A stretch of DNA of 64,000 nucleotides from Domibacillus aminovorans (GCF_001643235.1 NZ_LQWY01000003.1:40244-104243), one strand, 5' to 3'. Shown: positions 45,883-55,704, counted from the stretch's first letter. The notes: generated by a model not told the origin, from the letters alone. Numbers and translations are program-made.

Positions 45883-46497
45883 ATGAGTTTAACTGTTAAG
45901 CCTGTTGAGAAACTTACAAGCGAGGTTAAAGAATATCGTAAAGCGGAGCATTCTGTTAGTCCCTTATTTTTAAATCGTTGGTCTCCTCGTTCATATTCTG
46001 ACCGGAAAATTTCTGATGATGATGTATATAGTATTCTTGAAGCTGCACATTGGGCCCCTTCAGCTTTCAATGATCAGCCTTGGCGCTTTATTGTAGCTAA
46101 GACAGAACCACAACTGAAAATTTTTCATGAGTTCTTAAATCCTTTTAATCGGGCTTGGGCAGAAAAAGCTCCAGTTCTTGTTCTAGTAGCATCAAGTAAC
46201 CGAAGAGAGAATGGCGATCCAAACGAGGCACATGCATTTGATTCCGGAGCCGCTTGGGGTTACTTAGCGATTCAGGCAACTTTACTGGGACTTAGCACAC
46301 ATGCAATTGGGGGATTTGATAAAGATAAAGCTCGAAACTTGCTGAATATTCCAGATGATTTTGATCTCCATGCAGTTATTACCATTGGCTATCGAGGGGA
46401 AAAAGAAGCACTCGATAAGAATTTGCAAGAGCGTGAGAATCCAAGCACCAGAAAGGCATTAAAAGAAGTTGTTTTTGAAGGAGCAATCACTTCGTAA
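45883..46497 (+). CDS. nitroreductase-family FMN oxidoreductase
   Basis: 204 residues. The FMN-binding start NRWSPRSYSDRKISDDDVYS, then EAAHWAPSAFNDQPWRFIV and the GLSTHAIGGFDKDKARNLL and GYRGEKEALD stretches match the nitroreductase fold. The ATG at 45883 has GAGG nine bases upstream; five earlier codons lack a site. It may reduce FMN for the two LLM enzymes upstream, which need FMNH2, though a general reductase role is equally possible. A terminator is not obvious. Confidence 0.87.
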   Translation: MSLTVKPVEKLTSEVKEYRKAEHSVSPLFLNRWSPRSYSDRKISDDDVYSILEAAHWAPSAFNDQPWRFIVAKTEPQLKIFHEFLNPFNRAWAEKAPVLVLVASSNRRENGDPNEAHAFDSGAAWGYLAIQATLLGLSTHAIGGFDKDKARNLLNIPDDFDLHAVITIGYRGEKEALDKNLQERENPSTRKALKEVVFEGAITS

Positions 46498-46515
46498 GCT
46501 GAGATAATATTCTCC

Positions 46516-46875
46516 AATTATAGTGACAACCTACTCAATCTTAGTTGCCATCAGCTCAGTGGAGTCCAGCGACAGAGAGTGGCCATTGCGAGGGGAATAA
46601 GTCTTCAGCCAAGTTTGCTTATTTGTGACGAACTAACATCCAGTTTAGATGTATCCATTCAAGCACAAATTTTAAATTTGCTGAAGGAGTTGAAGAGTGA
46701 AATCAATATATCCTATTTGTTCATTTCACATGATATAGCCACTGTGCAATATATGTGTGAACGAATTGCGGTTTTAAAAGAAGGCATGTTGGTTGATTTA
46801 TTTTCATCCAAAGATTTCTTTTCAGAAAATCGTCATCCATATACCGAGAAGCTTGTAGAAGCTGCATTAGAATAA
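46516..46875 (+). pseudogene. peptide-type ABC ATPase, C-terminal fragment
   Basis: No start codon: the frame opens in the middle of the gene. It reads HQLSGVQRQRVAIARGISLQ (signature motif, with Val for the second Gly), LLICDELTSSLDVSIQAQIL (Walker B) and LFISHDIATVQYM (switch His), and ends at a natural stop. This is the second half of a DppF/OppF-type protein. The Walker A half has been lost. Confidence 0.85.
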
Positions 46876-46991
46876 TATAGAAATTTCCTGTAATCAATTC
46901 ATAATTATTACGGTTAATGAGAACTCTTCTTTGAATAAAAAATTCCTGTAACAGTGGGGAGCGGTTGTTTAGGGGAGAGAGGGAACATGTA

Positions 46992-47309
46992 TTGAATCAT
47001 CGATCCTATCTTGCTTTAGCCGTCCCACTCACCATCTCAACTCTGACAACTCCCTTACTGGGAGCTGTAGATACAGCAGTTGTCGTGCACTTGCCTAATC
47101 CTGCTTATATCGGGGGAGTCGCCATAGGGACCATTATTTTCAATACGATGTATTGGTTATTTGGGTTTTTACGCGTGAGTACATCAGGTTTTACAGCTCA
47201 AGCACATGGAGCAAACAATGATATTAAAGGGATATTAGTCCTTACAAGACCATTTTTAATTGCCATTCTTATAGGAATAAGCTTTATTTTCCTTTTTATT
47301 ATCACGTAA
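46992..47309 (+). pseudogene. MATE-family efflux protein, N-terminal fragment
   Basis: About 105 residues from a TTG after GGGGAGAGAGGG: LALAVPLTISTLTTPLLGAVDTAV and FNTMYWLFGFLRVSTSGFTAQA, the first three or four helices of a NorM/DinF-type MATE transporter of usual length near 440. The frame stops at 47307-47309 and a terminator hairpin follows. A truncated and inactive gene. Confidence 0.8.
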
Positions 47310-47311
47310 CA

Positions 47312-47365
47312 GAAAAGCCGAGTCAAAAGTATCGTTATTTAACGACCTTTTGACTCGGCTTTTAG
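47312..47365. terminator. bidirectional terminator
   Basis: AAAAGCCGAGTCAAAAG and its complement make a 17-bp stem between the MATE fragment and the convergent S-layer-type gene. Confidence 0.9.
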
Positions 47366-47376
47366 AGATCATTCTT

Positions 47377-49662
47377 TTAAAATGTTTTTAAATAAGAATT
47401 AGGAACGAAACCAATTACGTTAGAGCCGGCTTTAATAAGCGTCCAGCTTCCAACTTTATAGCCAATTATTACTTTCTCATTATGTTTAAGAATACCTACT
47501 TGAGCATAATTTTCAGACGGTCCCTTTTTTATAGGAAGGGATTCCGTATTTACATACATCTCTCCACTAAACGGAATCGTTGGATTGTTTATCCGAAGAT
47601 TATAGTCAATAGCTCTTGCTAAGAATATCGCAAAGTCTGCTCGGATAATACTTAAATTAGTTCCGAAAGTGCCATTACCCATACCTTGAGCAATATCTCT
47701 TGATGTCAGAGCTTTTTCAGCTCCCGAAGTTGTATTTCCATAACTATAGTCGAACGATCTGCTGATCATAAGAGCCATTTCGCCACGAGTTACGTTTTCA
47801 TAAGGCTTAAATGTACCATCTTTATAGCCAGATAGAATCTTCTTGTCTACGGCAGATTGAATATACCCCGATGCAAACATGCTGGCACTGACATCTATAA
47901 AAGAGTTCTCTCGTTTTGTACCATCAAGGTTTAAAGCACGACCAATCATGGCAGCAGCTTCAGCACGTGTTACTTGTTGACCTGGATTAAAATTACCTTT
48001 GAGATCACCATTCGTAATTTCTCCTTGTGCTAAGTATGTGATTTCCTTATACGCACGATATGAGGAACTAATATCATTAAATAAGGTTGCTTCTCCTGAA
48101 TTACTTCCTTCTTTCACAACATATGCGTCTTTACTTTCAACACCAGTTGCTGACACAGATGTAATTCCATACGTATATACTTTGTTTGAACTTACTGTCT
48201 TGTCTAAGAATACCGTATTTCCTTTCGTATTATAGACAACATCCACTATGTTTCGTGGATCTTGATACGACTCTTCTTTGTTTCCTTCAAAACGATAAAT
48301 CACATATTTTCTTGGTTGTTTACTATTTTGATCTTTGATTTCGAGCATCATACCAGCCGCATCCTTGTTAACTCGTACGAATGTTGGCTTTAAAGGTTGA
48401 GCAGCGTTTTTCCAAGAAGTTGCTGGAGTTACAGCTGTATAATTATAAAGTTGTTGCTTAAGAATCGTTGCATAACCAAGCGAATTATTTTGTATGCTTC
48501 TTAGGGAAAAGTGCATTTGACCTTTCGTTATTTTGTCAGCTCTGTTAGCTATCACTTGATTCGGAAGCTCCATTTTATTATTCCATGTTGCATCGGAGTC
48601 ATTACCGACTTTATAATCTGCTAAACCAATATAGAGATTAACAGGATGAACTTTAGCATACGTTTGCACTTCATAGCTCCACCAGTTTAATAGAGTATTA
48701 TACTTCGCAACTGATAAATTTTTAGACCAGTAAATTTGTGGAGTAATGTAATCAATGTTACCGTCTTTAATCCATTGTCTTGTATCTGCATATAAATCAT
48801 CGTAATTATTTACACCGGCTTGTGTATCACTTCCAGTTGGATCGAGCGATTTATTACGCCAAACACCGAATGGCGAAACCCCAAATTGAACATGCGATTT
48901 AGTCGCTTTAATAGTTGAATATAAATTTTCAACAAGTTGATTAACATTATTTCGACGCCAATCTTCAATTTTTTTAAAAGACGTTCCGTATTTTTTGAAT
49001 GCAGCTTGATCTGGGAATACCTCATTCTTTATTTTATATGGATAAAAGTAATCATCCATATGAACGGCATCAATATCATAATTAGATACTAATTCTTTGA
49101 CTGTAGAAATTAAATAGTTTTGCACTTCAGGAAGACCGGGATTTAAATAATATTGTTGCCCATATTTAACTACCCAGCTAGGATTTGTACGAGCTACATT
49201 ATCAGGCGCAAGACTTGTTAATGTTTGTCCTGGCATTGTTACTCGATAAGGGTTTACCCATGCATGTAGCTCCATACCGCGGTTATGCGCTTCTTCAATC
49301 ATGATTAATAAAGGATCATAACCCGGGTTTGTTCCTTGTTTTCCACCTGTTATATAGAATGACCATGGAGCCAACTTTGAAGGATACAAAGCATCATTTG
49401 TTGGTTTCACTTGATAAATGACCGCATTGAATTTATTGGCTTTCAATTGATCCAATGTTTTACGTACCCAAGTTATATATTCGGCTTTATTCATTCCGGC
49501 TTTCATATCAACATTTTGAACAGTCGCAATCCAAGCTGCGCGCATTTCATTCTTAGGAGATGTATTGCTTGCTCCTTTAGTTGGTAAAGGAAAGATGGAA
49601 ATAAATAAAACTAGTATCATAACTGCTGACATCATAAATCTAAACATATCTTTTTTCTTCAT
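47377..49662 (-). CDS. secreted family-10-like glycosidase with SLH and SH3 domains
   Basis: 761 residues. A signal peptide (MFRFMMSAVMILVLFISIF, cleaved near 30) is followed by a GHL10/DUF187 domain with EMRAAWIATVQNVD, NRGMELHAWVNPYR and AVHMDDYFYPY (acidic residues) and ITPQIYWS. A fibronectin-like segment occupies about 420-510, then three SLH repeats (YITYLAQGEITNG, GRALNLDG, LSGYKDGTFKP) and a C-terminal SH3b. The SLH motifs tether it to secondary cell-wall polymer. Start ATG after AAGGAGTG. Divergent from another SLH protein. Confidence 0.88.
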   Translation of the reverse strand: MKKKDMFRFMMSAVMILVLFISIFPLPTKGASNTSPKNEMRAAWIATVQNVDMKAGMNKAEYITWVRKTLDQLKANKFNAVIYQVKPTNDALYPSKLAPWSFYITGGKQGTNPGYDPLLIMIEEAHNRGMELHAWVNPYRVTMPGQTLTSLAPDNVARTNPSWVVKYGQQYYLNPGLPEVQNYLISTVKELVSNYDIDAVHMDDYFYPYKIKNEVFPDQAAFKKYGTSFKKIEDWRRNNVNQLVENLYSTIKATKSHVQFGVSPFGVWRNKSLDPTGSDTQAGVNNYDDLYADTRQWIKDGNIDYITPQIYWSKNLSVAKYNTLLNWWSYEVQTYAKVHPVNLYIGLADYKVGNDSDATWNNKMELPNQVIANRADKITKGQMHFSLRSIQNNSLGYATILKQQLYNYTAVTPATSWKNAAQPLKPTFVRVNKDAAGMMLEIKDQNSKQPRKYVIYRFEGNKEESYQDPRNIVDVVYNTKGNTVFLDKTVSSNKVYTYGITSVSATGVESKDAYVVKEGSNSGEATLFNDISSSYRAYKEITYLAQGEITNGDLKGNFNPGQQVTRAEAAAMIGRALNLDGTKRENSFIDVSASMFASGYIQSAVDKKILSGYKDGTFKPYENVTRGEMALMISRSFDYSYGNTTSGAEKALTSRDIAQGMGNGTFGTNLSIIRADFAIFLARAIDYNLRINNPTIPFSGEMYVNTESLPIKKGPSENYAQVGILKHNEKVIIGYKVGSWTLIKAGSNVIGFVPNSYLKTF

Positions 49663-49891
49663 ACGTAAAAATACACTCCTTGATTAAAAAATAGATTAAT
49701 TTATTTTTTATGGATGAAATATGTGGAACGACAATAAAATCTTCATTAGCGGCACCTCTATTGTATTTATTTTGGGTAATTAGTAATAGTACGATCACCA
49801 CTAATTTAGTATACAGGAAAATACAACCAAAACAAACTATATGGTAAAATGCAAATGTAAGATAAACGAAGAGAGGTAGGAGAATGATAGA

Positions 49892-51316
49892 GTGAAAGTA
49901 CCATTTGGGAAGATCGGGCTCCTGGCGATTCTCGCAGCGGGTCTTATGAATAATGGTGAAGCGTTGGCAGAGTCATCTGTTACGTCCGCATGTGAGGCGT
50001 TTGGAAATGTGAAAACTGGCGTGAATTCGTCTTTTCAGCATGTGAACTGTCTTTTGACGAATGCGGCACTTGAAGCGGACATTCCACCAGAAGTTGTCAA
50101 AGCAGTCGCGACGATGGAAAACGGCGGCTGGAAGCAGTTTGATGCAAATGGGAATGCAATAATTTCAGCTGACGGTGGGATTGGTTTAATGCAGGTTACG
50201 AATCAATCAAACTACGATCAAGAAAAACTGAAAACAGATCTTGTTTACAATATCGAAGCAGGCGTTCAAATTCTCGACAGCATGTATGACCGCACATCAT
50301 CGGATCTTCCGAAGATTAAAGAGGCGGGACGTCATGTGATTGAAAACTGGTATTTTCCGGTGATGGCGTACAATGGTACTAAGCCCGTGAACAGCCCCAT
50401 TGTAAAAGGGACAGGCCTTGTGAATACAAATGCATATCAAGAGCGGGTGTTTGCAATTGTTGAGCAGAAGAGTTTTACAGGGGATAGAGAACTCGCGGCA
50501 TTTTTGTTCCATGCGGATGATTTTGCTTATGATCCCAGTTCCAATCAAAATATTACTTTTTTGAAAAAAGAGTATACGCCAACGGAGGATACACATGAAT
50601 CGATTTATGGGCTGAAAGCGGGAGATTATGCGATGACAACAGATGCAGTTAATCTTCGCACCGGACCAGGCACCATGATTATGAAACAGCTGTCCAAACA
50701 TACAGTTCTGACGGTGACTGGACGGTTTGTATACGATCAAGGCAACAATCATTATGTTTGGTATCCGGTGAGAACGCCGGATGGACAAACCGGCTATATC
50801 GCGTCTGCTTATCTCCAAAAAACGGATCCGCCGGCTGTATCTTTTTCGGATGTGAGCACGCAAAACCGTTTTTATACGGACATTACGGTGCTAAGTAAAC
50901 GGGGGATCATTTCGGGCTTCCCGGATGGGGCATTCGGTCCCCGGCAGATCGTAACTCGCGGACAGGCGGCGATTATGATGGCGCGTGCGTTTAATTTGCC
51001 GGTGAGCGAAGGAGACTACGTCGAAGCGGTGAAGCGAGATGGCATTATGTCGGGATTTACAGATGGGCATTTTTATGAAAACCGTTCTGTCACACGCGGA
51101 CAAATGGCCATCCTTTTAACAAATGCATTTAACTTGAAGGAAACAGCAGCGATCACATTTATAGATGTTTCTTCAGCAATGAAGGCGTATGATTCGATTA
51201 AACGTGTTGTTGCTGCAGAAATTGCATTCGGATACGGGAATAATACGTTCAAACCAGATGATGACGTAACAAGAGAACAATTTTCTGCGTTTTTAAACAG
51301 GGCTCTTCAGGAATAA
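49892..51316 (+). CDS. secreted lytic transglycosylase-like protein with SH3b and SLH domains
   Basis: 474 residues. Signal peptide about 1-26. The transglycosylase-like fold follows (CLLTNAALEADIPPEVVKAV, catalytic Glu76 in TMENGGWKQFD, GGIGLMQVTN), then an SH3b domain (NLRTGPGTMIMKQLSKHTVL) and SLH repeats (GIISGFPDGAFGP, RDGIMSGFTDGHF, EIAFGYGNNTFKP). It probably cuts peptidoglycan in place on the wall. Start GTG 49892, nine bases after AGGAG. Divergent from the other SLH gene, with a shared 230-base control region. SLH repeats look to be three or fewer full ones. Confidence 0.85.
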   Translation: MKVPFGKIGLLAILAAGLMNNGEALAESSVTSACEAFGNVKTGVNSSFQHVNCLLTNAALEADIPPEVVKAVATMENGGWKQFDANGNAIISADGGIGLMQVTNQSNYDQEKLKTDLVYNIEAGVQILDSMYDRTSSDLPKIKEAGRHVIENWYFPVMAYNGTKPVNSPIVKGTGLVNTNAYQERVFAIVEQKSFTGDRELAAFLFHADDFAYDPSSNQNITFLKKEYTPTEDTHESIYGLKAGDYAMTTDAVNLRTGPGTMIMKQLSKHTVLTVTGRFVYDQGNNHYVWYPVRTPDGQTGYIASAYLQKTDPPAVSFSDVSTQNRFYTDITVLSKRGIISGFPDGAFGPRQIVTRGQAAIMMARAFNLPVSEGDYVEAVKRDGIMSGFTDGHFYENRSVTRGQMAILLTNAFNLKETAAITFIDVSSAMKAYDSIKRVVAAEIAFGYGNNTFKPDDDVTREQFSAFLNRALQE

Positions 51317-51516
51317 AAAAAGTGGAGAGTATAACGAGACAATAGATAGTGGTACTGGGGACGATGAATCTCTCACTGGCTCTTTTTATTAAAAGGAGGG
51401 CTGGTCATTAAATTCGGAAAGATGATTCTTATGAGTAATGAGAACTCCTTCATAAGATTTTTAAATCAAGCCCTATGAAACACAAAAAGTCATTATTTTG
51501 CATTTGGCACAGATCA

Positions 51517-51560
51517 AAAACCAGCGCCATTCCTTACAATTCAAGGAGTGGCGCTGGTTT
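51517..51560. terminator. long hairpin, probably terminating minus-strand transcripts
   Basis: AAACCAGCGCCATTCCTT and its complement (one G-U pair) give an 18-bp stem with a seven-base loop. On the minus strand TTTTTG follows. Confidence 0.8.
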
Positions 51561-51770
51561 AAATGTCTGGGAAGGGAACCAATGCCACTTCCGCTGACTC
51601 TTTCTCTAATAACTAATAAGACACTAATGAAAATTAGAATTGATCCTATCCAAAATATTAAACCTATATTTTCTCCTAGAAGAAGCCACCCTAGAAATGT
51701 TCCAACTACAGGTTGAAAAAAGAAAAATAAACCACCACATAAAGAAAGAAATATGACTGTAAATCAAATT
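51560..51770 (-). pseudogene. EamA/DMT permease remnant
   Basis: Reverse-strand translation reads IFLSLCGGLFFFFQPVVGTF then GWLLLGENIGLIFWIGSILI, the C-terminal half of an EamA domain (SL-QPVxGxxxGWLLLGE). A stop-interrupted stretch runs up to about 51895 (ITYLLQQSGPLAE). Inactive. The intact EmrE-type gene downstream at 52592 is another permease. Confidence 0.6.
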
Positions 51771-51901
51771 TGTGAAATTACAAATGTCTTTAGAGCTTCA
51801 TTATATAGAAAGCTATCAGAATTGAATAATTAGCCAATCTTTATTCCGCTAAAGGGCCAGATTGTTGAAGAAGATAAGTAATAATTGCAAATAAAACTAA
51901 T

Positions 51902-52585
51902 ATGCGATATATTGGTTTTATGAAAAAAGACATTATAAAACCAATTAAACGTTTGTCATTTAGAGATGAAGTATATCAAACTTTAAAAAAGTCGATTATC
52001 ACTTTGGAATTACATCCAGAAGAACGCTTAAATGACAAAAAATTAGCAGAGAAGTTTGGAATTAGTCGTACCCCTGTTAGGGAAGCACTTAAACGACTTG
52101 AAGACGAAGGACTTGTTGAGTCACTTCCAGGGTCATCTACTCGCGTAGCACCATTAAAATTAGAGGAGGCGAAACATGCTTTTACTGTTGTAGCAGCTTT
52201 ACATGCTTTAGCTGCTCGACTTGCATGTCCTTTATTGAAGGAAACGGATATTGAAAAATTAGAGTTTAGCAATAAAACTTTGCGACTTGCAATTGAAAAA
52301 GGTGATGTTATTAAGGCGGTTGAGACAGATGGAACTTTTCACAAGGTTTTCTTAGACGTGGCTGGGAACCCTGAAATAGTATTCGCATTAGAACGTAGTG
52401 TACCTAAAATTCAACGATTAGAGATTTCACAATTTACTACGCTAAAAGGGTTAAATTCGGTTGAGCAGCACAAACAAATTATATCAGCTTGTAAAAATCG
52501 GGAATACGAAATAATCGTCCGTCTTGTAGAAGAAAACTGGCTAAGTCTTGGCGAACTACTAACACAACAAGCGGACCCGAGGTGA
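51902..52585 (+). CDS. GntR-family regulator, FadR/FCD subfamily
   Basis: 227 residues. The winged helix reads LKKSIITLELHPEERLNDKK then KFGISRTPVREALKRLEDEG, with the recognition helix conserved. The FCD effector domain follows (LALRLAIEKGDVIKAVETDG, FHKVFLDVAGNPEIVF, EQHKQIISACKNR), with the metal-binding His residues in FHK and EQHK. It binds as a dimer and is released by a small acid ligand. The gene is directly upstream of the permease at 52592 with seven bases between, so it may control it. An alternative start ATG at 51920 has no better ribosome binding site. Confidence 0.85.
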   Translation: MRYIGFMKKDIIKPIKRLSFRDEVYQTLKKSIITLELHPEERLNDKKLAEKFGISRTPVREALKRLEDEGLVESLPGSSTRVAPLKLEEAKHAFTVVAALHALAARLACPLLKETDIEKLEFSNKTLRLAIEKGDVIKAVETDGTFHKVFLDVAGNPEIVFALERSVPKIQRLEISQFTTLKGLNSVEQHKQIISACKNREYEIIVRLVEENWLSLGELLTQQADPR

Positions 52586-52591
52586 GTTCAG

Positions 52592-53563
52592 TTGCAACCA
52601 ATTTTAATAGGTATTTGTGCAGCCTTCTTTTTTGCTTTTACATTTGTTCTTAATGCATCTATGGAGCTGTCTGGTGGTAGTTGGATTTGGAGTGCTTCGC
52701 TCCGATATATCTTTATGGTTCCATTTCTCTTATGTATTGTAATAATTAGAAAAAATTTACGACCACTCTTAAACGAAATGAGAAAACAACCAAGAACATG
52801 GGTTTTATGGAGCTTTGTTGGGTTTGGGTTATTCTATGCTCCCTTATGTTTTGCATCTGCTTATTCACCTGGTTGGCTTATCGCTGGAACATGGCAAATC
52901 ACTATTATTTCAGGTGCTTTACTGGCACCGTTATTTTTTGAAACAATATACACAAAGAATGGACCTTTACAGATAAGAGGGAAAATTCCCTTTAAAGGTC
53001 TTATAATGTCACTTATCATTCTGTTAGGTATTGTTCTAATGCAAATTGAACATGCAAAACAACTTTCTTTAGAAAGTCTATTATTGGGAGTTGTTCCCCT
53101 TTTAATAGCATCATTTGCATATCCTTTAGGGAATCGTAAAATGATGGAAGTGTGTGAAGGGCGTTTAGATGCTTATCAACGAGTGTTAGGAATGACATTG
53201 GCAAGTCTTCCATTCTGGTTTTTACTTTCCTTGTATGGCTTTTATACCGTAGGATTACCAAGTAAGGGGCAGAGTCTTCAATCTTTATTGGTGGCACTTT
53301 GTTCAGGAGTCATTGCTACTGTCCTATTTTTCAAAGCAACAGATAGGGTAAGAGGAAATATGCAAAAGTTAGCTTCTGTTGAAGCAACGCAATCAATGGA
53401 AGTACTTTTTGCATTAGCTGGAGAACTAATATTTTTGTCAATACCAATTCCATCTCCATTATCTTGGTGCGGTATTTTTATCGTCATTCTAGGAATGATT
53501 TTGCATAGTTATGTTTCAAATAGAAAAGAGGAAAGTCATTTTAAACAGTCAGTGAATCTTTAA
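52592..53563 (+). CDS. DMT-superfamily multidrug-resistance efflux transporter
   Basis: 323 residues with about nine or ten membrane segments: FFFAFTFVLNASMELSGGSW near the start and IASFAYPLGNRKMMEV in the middle fit the EmrE-like multidrug-resistance family (PF13536-type) of the DMT superfamily. TTG start six bases after GAGGTGA. It is probably co-transcribed with the GntR gene. Substrate unknown. Confidence 0.82.
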   Translation: MQPILIGICAAFFFAFTFVLNASMELSGGSWIWSASLRYIFMVPFLLCIVIIRKNLRPLLNEMRKQPRTWVLWSFVGFGLFYAPLCFASAYSPGWLIAGTWQITIISGALLAPLFFETIYTKNGPLQIRGKIPFKGLIMSLIILLGIVLMQIEHAKQLSLESLLLGVVPLLIASFAYPLGNRKMMEVCEGRLDAYQRVLGMTLASLPFWFLLSLYGFYTVGLPSKGQSLQSLLVALCSGVIATVLFFKATDRVRGNMQKLASVEATQSMEVLFALAGELIFLSIPIPSPLSWCGIFIVILGMILHSYVSNRKEESHFKQSVNL

Positions 53564-53570
53564 ATTATCT

Positions 53571-53696
53571 TTATAGCATCATAACTCGCAAGTTAGTAGG
53601 TAATATATGTTCTATTTGTCTAAATTGCTGAACATTATGTTTAATAGCATCTAATGAAACTTCTGCCCATGTGTCCCGATAACTATGTTGATTCAT
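53571..53696 (-). pseudogene. alr: alanine racemase stub, first 41 codons
   Basis: ATG with CGGAGGG upstream, then RDTWAEVSLDAIKHNVQQFR and a natural-looking alr N-terminus. It runs into a TAA just where the pyridoxal-phosphate Lys motif (VVKADGYGHG) should begin, at LRVMML. The rest of the 370-residue enzyme is gone. It lies downstream of ald on the same strand, separated by a terminator. Confidence 0.75.
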
Positions 53697-53719
53697 GTTG
53701 TTATCCCTCCGAATGTCTG

Positions 53720-53756
53720 CATGAAAAACCCCTCAAAATTGGTTTTTTGAGGGGAC
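53720..53756 (-). terminator. terminator after ald
   Basis: CCCCTCAAAA and TTTTGAGGGG arms with TTTTT following on the minus strand. Confidence 0.92.
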
Positions 53757-53781
53757 ATATTGTGGTCGAATAAGTTAATAA

Positions 53782-54915
53782 TTAGCTAACTTTTATTTCT
53801 TTTTCAAGAGTTTTCTCAACTGTTACATAGTCATAGCCAAGGTCTTTTGCAACAGCTTCATATGTGATTTCGCCGTTTGCAACGTTAACACCAAGCTTTA
53901 ATGCACCGTTTTCAGAAATCGCTTTGAATACACCTTTGTTTGCAAGTTGCAATGCGTAAGGAACGGTTACGTTTGTTAAAGCGATTGTAGATGTTCTTGG
54001 AACTGCACCAGGCATGTTCGCAACAGAGTAGTGAAGAACCCCGTGTTTTTCGAATGTTGGGTTATCATGAGTTGTTACATGATCGCTTGTTTCAACGACG
54101 CCGCCTTGATCGATTGCCACATCCACGATAACAGAACCAGGTTTCATTGTTTTTACCATTTCTTCTGTTACAAGCTTAGGAGCTTTTGCACCCGGAATTA
54201 ATACCGCGCCGATTAAAAGATCTGCTTCTTTTACAGCTTCCGCGATATTGAATGGGTTAGACATTAATGTTTTGATTTGGTTACCGAAGATGTCTTCTAA
54301 TTGACGTAGACGGTCAGCACTTAAATCGATGATTGTTACGTCTGCACCTAAGCCAATTGCCATTTTCGCAGCGTTTGTTCCTACTATACCACCGCCAATG
54401 ATTGTGACTTTACCGCGGTTTACGCCAGGAACGCCTCCAAGAAGGATACCTTGACCGCCGTTTGTTTTTTCTAAGAACTGAGCACCGATTTGTCCAGCCA
54501 TGCGACCAGCAACTTCACTCATTGGAGTAAGCAGAGGAAGTGTGCGTCCAACTGCTACAGTTTCGTATGCGATGGCAATAACTCTTTTATCTTTAAGAGC
54601 TTGAGTTAAAGAAGGTTCAGCTGCTAAATGTAAGTAAGTGAATAAGATTAAGCCTTCACGGAAGTAGTTATATTCGCTTGAAAGAGGCTCTTTAACTTTC
54701 ATGATCATTTCTACTTGAGCCCATACGTTTGCAGCACTTGCAATAATTTCTGCACCAGCAGCAGCGTAATCTTCATTAGTAAAACCGCTTCCGAGCCCAG
54801 CGTCTTTTTCTACTAATACTTTATGTCCGGCGTTTATAAATGAAACTACCCCAGCCGGAGTAAGAGCAACTCGATTTTCGTTATTTTTAATTTCTTTAGG
54901 TATACCGATAATCAT
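53782..54915 (-). CDS. ald: alanine dehydrogenase
   Basis: 377 residues. [20 protein letters not shown] starts the family, Lys75 in MKVKEPL and His96 in LHLAAE are the pyruvate and catalytic residues, and the NAD fold reads [16 protein letters not shown] with the Asp in DVAIDQGG. It oxidises L-alanine to pyruvate and ammonia in catabolism and spore germination. The ATG follows AAAGGAGG. A -10 TATAAT (minus 54965-54970) overlaps a cre-like box. The alr stub and adeR-like wreck beside it suggest a degraded alanine locus. Confidence 0.96.
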   Translation of the reverse strand: MIIGIPKEIKNNENRVALTPAGVVSFINAGHKVLVEKDAGLGSGFTNEDYAAAGAEIIASAANVWAQVEMIMKVKEPLSSEYNYFREGLILFTYLHLAAEPSLTQALKDKRVIAIAYETVAVGRTLPLLTPMSEVAGRMAGQIGAQFLEKTNGGQGILLGGVPGVNRGKVTIIGGGIVGTNAAKMAIGLGADVTIIDLSADRLRQLEDIFGNQIKTLMSNPFNIAEAVKEADLLIGAVLIPGAKAPKLVTEEMVKTMKPGSVIVDVAIDQGGVVETSDHVTTHDNPTFEKHGVLHYSVANMPGAVPRTSTIALTNVTVPYALQLANKGVFKAISENGALKLGVNVANGEITYEAVAKDLGYDYVTVEKTLEKEIKVS

Positions 54916-54964
54916 ATCGTGATTTCCTCCTTTAATAACTTGCTTTACATTTCCTTGCGACTTT

Positions 54965-54981
54965 ATTATAGAGCGCTTTCA
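54965..54981 (-). promoter_or_regulatory. ald promoter -10 with overlapping cre-like box
   Basis: TATAAT on the minus strand at 54965-54970 with the imperfect cre TGAAAGCGCTCTAT (54968-54981, 12 of 14 to the recalled consensus). No good -35 is visible, as expected of an activator-dependent promoter. Confidence 0.35.
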
Positions 54982-55051
54982 ACAATTTTTCTTTATTGAA
55001 AAAGGAGAAAAATTTCACGGGTTTTTGATTTTTTTCACAAAACGTTCATAA

Positions 55052-55322
55052 TCACTTAAACTTCTCAAGCTTGAGGTTAAGATAGAGCGTCCTCTTTTGA
55101 TTCGGATCCTTCAAATCAATCTCGCCAAAAAATCATTTAATTTGTTGAAAGGCTGTTCTATCTGATTTAGAGAGATCAACAAAATTAATTGATGATGATC
55201 AATCGAATAAAGTGCAATCTTCAATTGTAATAGGACAATGAAAGAACTTCACTTACGACGTCGGCAAACTCCTCTAGACTGTAAAAATTAACTCTAAAAG
55301 GGTCATTTTTCATATATGTCAT
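55052..55322 (-). pseudogene. adeR: adeR-like (PucR/CdaR family) regulator remnant
   Basis: The reverse strand begins ATG after TGAGGA and reads FYSLEEFADVVSEVL, then by frameshift CPITIEDCTLFD and a stop. The 3' part, about 130 bases on, reads EIDLKDPNQKRTLYLNLKLE and ends at 55052, like the HTH end of a PucR protein. The middle is missing. AdeR, a PucR-type activator, switches on ald in B. subtilis; this one is dead. Confidence 0.6.
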
Positions 55323-55480
55323 ATAAAATTCCTCATTATCTAAATATAATTGATTTATTTTGTTATTCTGATAGGTTTATTAGCTTTTCAGGTTAATGAT
55401 TTGTTTAAATCAACAAAATCACAACTTAATTTTTTAGTGAAATCACATAGAAGTTTGTTCACAAAAATGTTGTAATTATA

Positions 55481-55525
55481 TTGCAAGCATTTAGAACTCA
55501 CTTTTATAAAATGAAAGCGTTCACA
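55481..55525 (+). promoter_or_regulatory. sigma-A promoter with cre site upstream of the alanine permease
   Basis: TTGCAA (55481-55486), 18 bases, TATAAA (55505-55510), then the cre TGAAAGCGTTCACA (55512-55525, 13 of 14 matches to the recalled consensus) directly downstream, where CcpA would block transcription in good carbon supply. The permease start is 282 bases further. Confidence 0.65.
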
Positions 55526-55704
55526 ACTAAGGTGCAGTGGAGGAGGAAGAAATCACTTTCTAAATTTCATAAGTAAGCAAAAAATTTCATAGGAATTTTC
55601 AACTCACTTCTCTTTTATTCAATAAGTATTTGATGGTAATTATTTATTTATATTTTAAGGAGAACAAACAGGGAAAGATAACATGACGATTACACCATAA
55701 TAAA

